A stretch of DNA of 38,632 bases from Chloroflexaceae bacterium (GTDB taxonomy: Bacteria > Chloroflexota > Chloroflexia > Chloroflexales > Chloroflexaceae), in the NCBI GenBank assembly GCA_025454695.1, contig JALONX010000002.1, positions 1 to 38,632 on the forward strand. The letters are read 5' to 3'. Below the pieces are notes generated by a model. The model searched no databases and was not told where the DNA came from. It saw only the letters and a list, made by a program, of their open reading frames with translations. Positions 32,112-38,632 of this stretch are shown here, one piece after another. Every line of letters begins with the position of its first letter. Position 1 is the first letter of the stretch. The translations under genes and the position numbers were made by a program.

Positions 32112-35100
32112 CTATGAGCCAGCCCGGTTGCGGGCCAACTCCTTACGCCGGTCGCGAAAGGCTTTCTGCTTCTGTGCCCGGTCTTGAAATTCGGCAAACG
32201 ATGGCTCGGCGGGAAGCCCCTGGCCCAGATGCGCCGCCAGCGTGCCCACGGTGGGGTGGCGGAACATGTCAATCAGCGTCAGCTGCGGGTAGCTGGCCCG
32301 TAGCTCGCTATGCACCTGCACCAGCAGCAGCGAATGGCCGCCAAGCTCGAAGAAGTTATCGTGGATGCCCACATGTTCCACCTTCAGCGCTGCCTGCCAG
32401 ACCGCCGCAATCTGGTGTTCAAGCTCGCTGCGGGGGGCCAGAAAGGCGGCGCTGCGTTCCAGGTGTGCGTCACTCGGTGCAGGCAGCCGCCGCACATCCA
32501 CCTTGCCGTTGGGCGTCAGCGGCATCCTCTCCAGCAGCACAATCGCCGCAGGCACCATGTAGGCGGGCAGGCGCTCGCGCAGATGCGATTGGAGATTGGA
32601 AATTGGAGATTGACCATTAGTCATTAACGATTGACCCTTCGACAAGCCCTTCGATAAACTCAGGGGGGGCCTCAGGGCAGGCGGATTGACGATTGACGAT
32701 TGGGTGTCAGCAATAGCAGATGCCTGTTCCAAGCCATCCTCTGCGTCTCTGCGTCTCTGCGTCTCTGCGTTTTGCAAGACCACATATGCCACCAGGCGCT
32801 TATTGCCGGGGGTGTCTTCGCGGGCGGTGACAAAGGCTTCATGCACGGCGGGGTGCTGGCTTAGCACGGTTTCGATTTCGCCCAGCTCGATGCGGAAGCC
32901 CCGCAGCTTCACCTGGTGGTCGCTGCGCCCCACATATTCAATCAGCCCATCGGGCAGCCAGCGGGCGCGGTCGCCAGTTTTGTAGACCGGGGACGGAAGA
33001 CCGACGACCGACGCCAACCGATCTTGTTCAGATGGTGTGACTTCCGTCTCCCGTCTCCGGTCTCCGGTCACCAGAAAGCGTTGGGCGGTGAGGGCCGGGT
33101 CGGCGAAGTAGCCACGGGCCAGGCCCATGCCGCCCACATACAGCTCACCAGGGACGCCGATGGGCACCGGGTGCATGCGCTCATCGAGAATGTAGACCTG
33201 GGTGTTGAGCAGCGGGCGACCAATGGGGATGTAGCTGCTGGTGGGCGGGCGCTGCGGGTTCACATGGTAGAAGGTCGAGCAGACGGTGGTTTCGGTCAGC
33301 CCGTAACCATTGGAGATAGTGGTGGTTTGCACCAGGCGGTTGATGTCGCTGTACGCCAGGGCTTCGCCGCCGCTGAGGAGCAGCCGCAGTTCGGGCAACT
33401 GGTCGGCCCGTCCGTTTAAGCGGGCAATCAGCGAAGGCACGGCGCTGAGCATGGTCACATGGCGCTGGCGCATCAGGGCAAACAGGGCCTCGAAGTCCAG
33501 CACCTCCAGGGCATTGGGCAGCACCAGCGCACCACCGGTGCAAAGCGGCGGGAAAATTTCGCCCACAAAACTGGCCGAGGCCAGCGAGGTCAGCGGCAAC
33601 ATGCGGTCGCTGCTGCCTGGCTCGTAGGAACGCACAAACGACTCAATCAGATTGACGATGCCATGGTGGGTCAGCACCACGCCTTTGGGCTGCCCGGTGG
33701 AGCCGCTGGTGTAGATTACACATGCGGCATTATCGGGCGTTGGTTCAGCCACAGGCGGCAGTGAGTCTAATTCGGTAGCACTGGCGAGTGATTGCAGGCT
33801 ACAGATTACACCGTGCCAATCTGCAATCTGCAATCTGCCTTCTGCAATCTCCTGGTCGGCCAGCAGCACCGGCGCACCAGTCTGGTGCAGAATAAAGCTC
33901 AGCCGCTCGGCGGGGTAGGTTGGGTCAAGCGGCACATAGGCTCCCCCGGCCTTGAGAATGGCCAGAATGCCCACCATCATTTCCACCGAACGCTCGGCGC
34001 AGATGCCTACCAGCGTTTCTGGCCCTACCCCCAGACCCCGCAGCCGCCGGGCCAGGCTGTTGGCGCGCTCGTCTAGTTCGCCGTAGCGCATCTGGTCAGC
34101 GCCACTGATCACCGCCACGGCGTCCGGTGACCGTTGGGCCTGGGCCGCAAACAGTTGGTGGATGCACAGGGCGGGGATGGGCGTGGTGTCGCCGCTACTC
34201 CATTCAAGCAGCAGTTGCTGGCGCTCGGCCTGGCTGAGCAACGGCAGATCATCAACAAGTTGCTGCGGGTCGGCCACCACCGCCGCCAGAATTGTTTCCA
34301 GGTGCTGGGCCATGCGGCGGGCTGTGGCTCCATCAAACAGATCACTGTTGTATTCCAACGTCGCCACCATGCCGCCATGCACCTCGCCCATCGCCAGCGA
34401 CAGGTCGAACTGGGCCATTGTCTGCGGCAGCGCAAAGGGCGCAAACTGTAGCTCGCCCACCTGAATCTGGCTCGCTTCGGCCCCAACCGCAAAAGCGGTC
34501 AGGTCGGTCTGCTCGCGAGCGTGGGCTTTTTGCAGCGCAAACATCACCTGAAACAGCGGCGAACGACTCAGGTCGCGCTGAAGGCCCATCCGTTCAACCA
34601 GGCTCACAAAGGGGTAGTCGCCGTGGGCAAAGGCGGCCAGGCTGGTCTGGCGCACCCGCCCCAGCAGGTCGCTAAAGCGCGGCTCACCGGCCATGTCGGC
34701 CCGCAGCACCACGGAGTTGACGAAGTAGCCAACCAGGCCGCTCAACTCGGCCCGGCTGCGCCCGGCGGTGGGCGTGCCAATCAGAAAATCGGCCTGGCCG
34801 CTGTAGCGGTAGAGCAGCACCTCAAACGCGGCCAGCAGCACATGGTAGAGCGTGGCGTGCTGGGCCTCGGCCAGCGCCTTGAGTCCAGCTGTTACCGTAG
34901 CAGAAAGGCTAAATTGGTAGGCCGCGCCGTTATAGGTTTGCAACGGCGGGCGCGGGCGATCCGGGGGCAGGTTCAGGGTCGTCGCCGCCCCGTCCAGCTG
35001 CCCCCGCCAGAACTGCCACAGCCGTTCGCCTTCGCTTCCGGCCAGCAACTCGTGCTGCCAGCGCACATAATCGCCAAAATCCAGCGGCAGTGGCGCAAGC

Positions 35101-37658
35101 GGGGCCGCTCTGCCTGCACACTGGGCCGGGTAAATCTGGCCTAGCTCGTTGGTCAGCGTGGCCAGCGACCAGAGATCACTGACGCTGTGATGCACCGCTA
35201 CCAGCAACACATGCTCGTCGGCGGCGCGGGCCAGCAGGTGGAGGCGCAAGAGTGGGCCGTGTTCCAGGTCAAACGGCTGTTGCGCCGCCTGTTGCAGGGC
35301 CGCCTGCACCTCGCCCTCGCTCCAGTTGCTGGCATCCTGCACGGTAAAGGCGAGTTCAGCTTCGGCTTGCACCTGCTGCACTGGCTCGCCCGCCATCAGG
35401 TGAAAGGTGCTACGCAGGGCCGGGTGTCGGTCGAGCAGCTGCTCGAAACTGCGCTGCAAGGCGGGTACATCAAGCGGGCCTGCAATCCGCACCGCGCTGG
35501 CAATGGTGTAGGCCGCACTTTCCGGCGCAAGCTGGTGCAAAAACCAGATCGCCCGCTGGCCCGGCGTGAGCGGGGTGCTGCTGCTCGCCTGCTTGCTCGC
35601 CACCAGCGGCGCTGGCCCGTCGGCCCGTTCTAGCTCAGCTAGCACCTCCGCCGCTAGCTGGCTGAGGCTGTGGTCTTGCAGAAAACTGACCATAGAGACC
35701 ACCACCGCCAGGTCGTTTTCCAGCGTGTGCTGCAACTCCACCGCCATCAGCGAGTCCAGGCCAACGCTGCTCACAGGCCGTTCCAGGCTGATCTGCGCGG
35801 GAGCCACCTGCACGGCCTGGGCCACCAGGGCCTGCATGTAGCCTTCCAGCAGCAGCTGCCGCTCCTCAGGTGGGGCTGCCAGCAACGCGGCGCGGGTCAG
35901 CTGCACTGTAGGGCTGGTTGGGCGTTCGTCGCGCTGGCTGGTGCCGAGCGTTTCCAGCGTGCCCGCCAAAAATTCGGCCCGGCAGGCGTGACGCTGGATT
36001 TTGCCGCTGGATGTTTTGGGAATGGTGCCCTGGCGCAGCAGCACCACCGCGTAGACATGCAGTTCGTGACCCTGGGCCACCGCCTGGCGAATGGCGTCAG
36101 CCACAACCTCTACATCCACGTTGCGGTGCTGGCGTTCCACCTCTTGCACAATTACCAGGCGCTCTTCGCCCGCCACTTCTACCGCCACCGCCGCGCCACA
36201 GCCCGCCCGCAAGGCCGGGTGGCTCTGCTCAACCGTCAGTTCAATGTCCTGCGGGTAGTGATTGCGCCCGCGAATAATGATCAAATCTTTGCTGCGCCCG
36301 GTGATACACAGTTCGCCCTGGTGGAGAAAGCCCAGATCGCCGGTGCGCAGAAAGGGGCCAGCCGCCGGATCATCTGCCAGGCGTGCGCCAAAGCTGCGTT
36401 CGCTTTCGGCGGGCTGGTTCCAGTAGCCCCCGGCAATGCTGGGGCTGCTCACCCAGATTTCGCCAACCTGGCCGGGCGCACAGCGGCGCTGGGTTTCGGG
36501 CTGCACAATCGCCACATGTTGCAGGGGCTGGCCGCTGCCCACCAGGGTGCGGGCGCGGGCAACGGACTCACTGGGCATAGCCTGGCCCCGTTCCAGGGCG
36601 GCGGCATCAAAGGCTTGCACCAGGGGCGGGGCCGTGGGCGCAACGCCGGAGACCATCAGGGTGGCCTCGGCCAGGCCATAGCAAGGGTAGAAGGCTTCAC
36701 GGCGGAAGCCACACGGCGCAAAGGTTGCCGCAAAGCGCTCCAGCGTTTCCGCCCGAATCGGCTCGGCCCCGTTAAAGGCCACCCGCCAGTGGCTCAAATC
36801 GAGCCGGGCAAGCTGTTCGGTTGTGGCCTTGCGCACACACAGGTCGTAGGCGAAGTTCGGCCCGCCGCTAATGTCGGCCTGGAAACCAGAAACTGCTTCC
36901 AGCCAGCGCAGGGGTCGCTGCAAAAAGCTCACCGGCGACATGAGCATGCTGGTGCCACCACAGTAAATCGGCTGAATCAGTCCGCCGATCAAGCCCATGT
37001 CGTGGTAGAAGGGCAGCCAGAAGACCCCACGCGACTCGGGCGTGGTTGCAAAGCCACGCTGGATGAGTTGGGAGTTGTGTAGCAGATTGGCGTGGCTCAA
37101 CATCACCCCTTTGGGCGTGGCGGTGGAGCCGGAGGTATATTGCAGAAAGGCCAGCGTTGCGCCGTCAATCGCTGGTGCTTGCCAGCTGGCGGCCAGTTCG
37201 TCGCTCAGGGTGTCGGTGGCGTGCCACTGCACGGCGGCAAACTCTGGCACCTCCGCGCTGAGCATGCCTGCGACCTCCAGAATCTGGGCCGTGGTGAGCG
37301 CCACGGCGGGCCGGGCGTCGGCCACTATCGCCAGCAGGCGCGGCAGCGTGCGCTCCATGCGGGCCGGGTTGGGCGGGTAGGCGGGCACGGCCACGGCCCC
37401 GGCGTAGAGGCAGCCAAAAAAGGCGGCGATGTAGTCGAGGCCGGGCTGATAGAGCAGCAGCACCCGTTCGCCAGCGGCCCCCTGGCGTTGCAGCAGCGCA
37501 CCAATCGCTCGCGCCCTCTGGTCGAGTTCGGCGTAGGTATACTGAATTTCTTCGTCCTCGCCGTCAAGCAAAAAGCGATACACCGGCTTGTCGGGCTGTT
37601 GCGTCGCCCGCAGCTGGAGCACATCAATCAGGGTCGAATAGTCATACGCTCGCTGCAT
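32112..37658 (-). CDS. Lipo-initiating FAAL-ACP-C-A-PCP synthetase
   Basis: 1848 residues. FAAL (1-575): QYTSGSTATPKGVMLSH near 170, LPFYHDMGLIGG and YGLAEATLMVSG, which separate FAALs from fatty acyl-CoA ligases. ACP near 634 (GLDSLMAVEL). C domain (about 690-1120) with HHSVSDLWS, the kind that accepts acyl chains. A domain (about 1140-1700) and PCP near 1774 (FELGGHSLL), then a basic tail (RAQKQKAFRDRRKELARNR) of the sort that docks to a following PKS. The FAAL activates a fatty acid as acyl-AMP and passes it to the ACP; C joins it to the first residue. In the A domain the usual FDxS is ASASFVGE; the hand-read pocket ASGSLGGVC-K has no acidic residue, so it is unlikely to take an ordinary alpha-amino acid. 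ATG 37658 overlaps the upstream gene by 17 bases, with GGGGA before it. Confidence 0.95.
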   Translation of the reverse strand: MQRAYDYSTLIDVLQLRATQQPDKPVYRFLLDGEDEEIQYTYAELDQRARAIGALLQRQGAAGERVLLLYQPGLDYIAAFFGCLYAGAVAVPAYPPNPARMERTLPRLLAIVADARPAVALTTAQILEVAGMLSAEVPEFAAVQWHATDTLSDELAASWQAPAIDGATLAFLQYTSGSTATPKGVMLSHANLLHNSQLIQRGFATTPESRGVFWLPFYHDMGLIGGLIQPIYCGGTSMLMSPVSFLQRPLRWLEAVSGFQADISGGPNFAYDLCVRKATTEQLARLDLSHWRVAFNGAEPIRAETLERFAATFAPCGFRREAFYPCYGLAEATLMVSGVAPTAPPLVQAFDAAALERGQAMPSESVARARTLVGSGQPLQHVAIVQPETQRRCAPGQVGEIWVSSPSIAGGYWNQPAESERSFGARLADDPAAGPFLRTGDLGFLHQGELCITGRSKDLIIIRGRNHYPQDIELTVEQSHPALRAGCGAAVAVEVAGEERLVIVQEVERQHRNVDVEVVADAIRQAVAQGHELHVYAVVLLRQGTIPKTSSGKIQRHACRAEFLAGTLETLGTSQRDERPTSPTVQLTRAALLAAPPEERQLLLEGYMQALVAQAVQVAPAQISLERPVSSVGLDSLMAVELQHTLENDLAVVVSMVSFLQDHSLSQLAAEVLAELERADGPAPLVASKQASSSTPLTPGQRAIWFLHQLAPESAAYTIASAVRIAGPLDVPALQRSFEQLLDRHPALRSTFHLMAGEPVQQVQAEAELAFTVQDASNWSEGEVQAALQQAAQQPFDLEHGPLLRLHLLARAADEHVLLVAVHHSVSDLWSLATLTNELGQIYPAQCAGRAAPLAPLPLDFGDYVRWQHELLAGSEGERLWQFWRGQLDGAATTLNLPPDRPRPPLQTYNGAAYQFSLSATVTAGLKALAEAQHATLYHVLLAAFEVLLYRYSGQADFLIGTPTAGRSRAELSGLVGYFVNSVVLRADMAGEPRFSDLLGRVRQTSLAAFAHGDYPFVSLVERMGLQRDLSRSPLFQVMFALQKAHAREQTDLTAFAVGAEASQIQVGELQFAPFALPQTMAQFDLSLAMGEVHGGMVATLEYNSDLFDGATARRMAQHLETILAAVVADPQQLVDDLPLLSQAERQQLLLEWSSGDTTPIPALCIHQLFAAQAQRSPDAVAVISGADQMRYGELDERANSLARRLRGLGVGPETLVGICAERSVEMMVGILAILKAGGAYVPLDPTYPAERLSFILHQTGAPVLLADQEIAEGRLQIADWHGVICSLQSLASATELDSLPPVAEPTPDNAACVIYTSGSTGQPKGVVLTHHGIVNLIESFVRSYEPGSSDRMLPLTSLASASFVGEIFPPLCTGGALVLPNALEVLDFEALFALMRQRHVTMLSAVPSLIARLNGRADQLPELRLLLSGGEALAYSDINRLVQTTTISNGYGLTETTVCSTFYHVNPQRPPTSSYIPIGRPLLNTQVYILDERMHPVPIGVPGELYVGGMGLARGYFADPALTAQRFLVTGDRRRETEVTPSEQDRLASVVGLPSPVYKTGDRARWLPDGLIEYVGRSDHQVKLRGFRIELGEIETVLSQHPAVHEAFVTAREDTPGNKRLVAYVVLQNAETQRRRDAEDGLEQASAIADTQSSIVNPPALRPPLSLSKGLSKGQSLMTNGQSPISNLQSHLRERLPAYMVPAAIVLLERMPLTPNGKVDVRRLPAPSDAHLERSAAFLAPRSELEHQIAAVWQAALKVEHVGIHDNFFELGGHSLLLVQVHSELRASYPQLTLIDMFRHPTVGTLAAHLGQGLPAEPSFAEFQDRAQKQKAFRDRRKELARNRAGS
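32587..32776. repeat. Composite nest of five short repeat types (A8-A9 linker, FAAL-NRPS)
   Basis: In order: GATTGGAGATTGGA units (32587-32612), a TTAGTCATTAACGATTGA stretch (about 32617-32633), CCCTTCGACAAGCCCTTCGATAAACTCAGG-like units (32635-32664, encoding PLSLSKGLSKG on the minus strand), GATTGAC units (32683-32701) and CTCTGCGT units (32737-32770). All are read through, adding about 60 residues before RERLPAYMVP. Confidence 0.85.
32985..33069. repeat. In-frame GGTCTCCGGTC-type palindromic element (A7-A8 loop, FAAL-NRPS)
   Basis: Left arm of GACCG/GACGGAAGACC units (32985-33013) and inverted right arm of TCCGTCTCC/GGTCTCC units (33041-33069). Encodes TGDRRRETEVTPSE...GLPSPV between AQRFLV and YKTGDRARW. 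Confidence 0.8.
33790..33852. repeat. AATCTGC tandem/inverted repeat (A2-A3 loop, FAAL-NRPS)
   Basis: GATTGCAGGCTACAGATT (from 33790) faces a run of AATCTGC units (33819-33852). Read as EGRLQIADWHGVICSLQSLA between VLLADQ and the A3 motif, the same loop that holds the repeat at 5115-5203. Confidence 0.8.
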
Positions 37659-38589
37659 ATGTTCCCCGTGTTTTTATCACCACATAGGCCGGGAGATCAG
37701 GAAGAGTCGCCAGGTCGTGTTCCAGGGTGATCAGCGTACCGTCGCGGTTCACCTCGCGGAAGCCGCCAAACTTATAGGTGACGTACATCATGCGGTTGCG
37801 CTCGGTGGAAACGAATTCGGCCTGAAGCCGCACCCCCGCTGCCTGGGCCTGCCGCATAATGTGGCCCATCATCAGCGTGCCAACCCCACGCGACATCACC
37901 CGGCACGACATGAGCAGCAGCTTGATCGTCCAGACTTCCGGGCTGCACGCTAGCAGGGCCAGGCCAATGGTGCCGTAGCTGCCATACTTATCATCCAGCG
38001 CCGCCACCAGCAGTTTGTGGTTGGCTGAACGCCGAAACGAATCTAGCTCGTCGTAGGAATAGGTGTAGCCGGTGGAGTTGAGCTGGTGGGTGCGCATGGT
38101 CAACTCTTCGGCCCGCTGGAGGTCGTCCTCCTCGGCTTCGGCCAGGGTGAAGACCATGCCCAGGGTGGCCAGAAACTCCTCATTCGAGCCAACGAACTGC
38201 TGCTCGGCTTCGTTGCGGGCAATGTCGCTCTGGTAGAGCATGCGCCGCTGCCGCGACTCGGCGGTGATGAAGCGGGGCTGCATGCGCGGCAGCGTTGGCA
38301 TGGTGGCCACCTCGCTGGCGTCAATCGTCAGCACCTGGGGCAGCACAAAGCGCACTTCCTCGCGCTCAAAAGGCTGGTCATCCACAAAGGCGAAGCTGTC
38401 TAGCCCCAGGTTCAGCGCGGCGGCAATCTGCTGGATCGAGTCGGCCTTGGAGTTCCAGTTGATCTGCGGGTAGAGAAAGTAGTCGCTCAGGCCAAGCTCA
38501 GCCAGCTTGTGCATGGCGGCGCTGTGGTCGTTGCGGCTGGCGATGGACTGCAAGATGCCCCGGCTGTCCAGTGTCTCGTTCTCGGATAA
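37642..38589 (-). CDS. FkbH-like protein, 5'-truncated
   Basis: The frame is open from 38589 with no ATG; TTG 38553 is the first plausible start (303 residues). It matches FkbH-type proteins from RGILQSIASRNDH through YFLYPQINWNSKADSI and DSFAFVDDQPFEREEV, then the GNAT-like C-terminal half (MRTHQLNSTG, KLLLMSCRVMSRGVGTLMM). FkbH proteins load glyceryl groups from 1,3-bisphosphoglycerate onto carrier proteins for polyketide starters or methoxymalonyl units. The N-terminal HAD segment with the nucleophile aspartates (DLDNTLW type) is missing: homology ends near 38577 and an in-frame stop lies at 38592-38590 in abruptly AT-rich sequence. It is therefore either a broken gene or an assembly or contig-edge effect. 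It is the first gene of the operon, overlapping the FAAL gene by 17 bases. Confidence 0.85.
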   Translation of the reverse strand, partial: LSENETLDSRGILQSIASRNDHSAAMHKLAELGLSDYFLYPQINWNSKADSIQQIAAALNLGLDSFAFVDDQPFEREEVRFVLPQVLTIDASEVATMPTLPRMQPRFITAESRQRRMLYQSDIARNEAEQQFVGSNEEFLATLGMVFTLAEAEEDDLQRAEELTMRTHQLNSTGYTYSYDELDSFRRSANHKLLVAALDDKYGSYGTIGLALLACSPEVWTIKLLLMSCRVMSRGVGTLMMGHIMRQAQAAGVRLQAEFVSTERNRMMYVTYKFGGFREVNRDGTLITLEHDLATLPDLPAYVVIKTRGTYAASV

Positions 38590-38632
38590 TTATTTTGGTA
38601 GATGGTTGTGTTGTTTTTGTTTGTTGATAATT
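38590..38632. other. AT-rich edge, possible rearrangement or assembly junction
   Basis: The last 43 bases are strongly AT-rich and contain the in-frame stop before the FkbH-like frame. They do not continue the FkbH family sequence. No promoter is convincing here. Confidence 0.45.

Noticed and set aside
3998-33852. CRISPR or tandem satellite interpretation of the repeats
   Set aside because: The units are dispersed, translated, and form inverted arms; there are no regularly spaced repeats with unique spacers and no cas genes.
35670-37082. Long plus-strand open frame of 470 codons opposite the FAAL gene
   Set aside because: Antisense shadow of GC-rich codon usage; its translation has no family features, and the minus strand encodes unmistakable FAAL motifs. 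The same applies to 30055-31263, 24979-26127, 28210-29283 and 4049-5131.
13792-37658. Epimerization or methyltransferase domains in the modules
   Set aside because: Each linker between A or KR and carrier protein is too short, and no E- or MT-type motifs are seen; extra length in the A domains is explained by the repeats.
1478-38589. MbtH-like protein, phosphopantetheinyl transferase or cluster regulator in the window
   Set aside because: None was found; all space is occupied by the listed genes, so these functions must come from elsewhere in the genome.

Overview
The window is almost entirely one assembly-line biosynthetic operon on the minus strand, transcribed from right to left. It is a hybrid NRPS/PKS locus with a fatty-acyl-AMP ligase (FAAL) entry, one polyketide module, at least seven complete adenylation domains, a terminal thioesterase, a penicillin-acylase-type hydrolase and an MFS exporter. 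The GC-rich coding sequence, the very compact operon and the many short palindromic repeats encoding QSKIQNPKSKI-, QEPRTKNQEP- and SLSKG-like peptides suggest a multicellular Chloroflexota (Herpetosiphon/Kouleothrix/Roseiflexus relatives). A cyanobacterium or myxobacterium is not excluded. No rRNA, tRNA or taxonomic marker gene is present, so this is an inference.

Layout in transcription order: a 5'-truncated FkbH-like gene (38589-37642); FAAL-ACP-C-A-PCP (37658-32112); KS-AT-KR-ACP polyketide module (32085-27400); membrane-anchored penicillin acylase family protein (27348-24934); C-(A remnant)-PCP (24937-22793); A-PCP (22761-20731); C-A-PCP (20709-17248); C-A-PCP (17190-13789); docking-C-A-PCP-C-A-PCP-C-A-PCP-TE (13792-2771); MFS exporter (2716-1478). 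Gaps are 21-57 bp or the genes overlap, so this is one transcriptional unit whose promoter lies outside or at the very edge of the window. Left of it lies a plus-strand remnant with a phage-antirepressor-type N-terminal domain (761-1105), a small overlapping ORF, and about 750 bp of AT-rich sequence with no recognisable gene.

How the parts may work together (inference): the FAAL activates a fatty acid and loads it on the first ACP. The following modules add a residue chosen by an unusual A domain with no Asp235, a malonate-derived ketide (reduced by KR, although the KS has Ser in place of Cys), then Ala, beta-Ala, a Lys-like residue, Ala, an unassigned residue and Pro. Release is by the TE. 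Specificities come from hand-read ten-residue codes. The MFS protein would export the acylated product and the anchored acylase could remove the fatty acid outside the membrane, as PvdQ does in pyoverdine biosynthesis.

The most unusual aspect is structural. All seven complete A domains carry an in-frame palindromic repeat in the loop just before the YKTGDL motif, five carry another between A8 and A9, and two carry one between A2 and A3. One of these repeat families also sits in-frame inside the PKS acyltransferase domain, which shows that it spreads independently of A-domain duplication. One module has lost nearly all of its A domain through two in-frame deletions while C and PCP remain intact.
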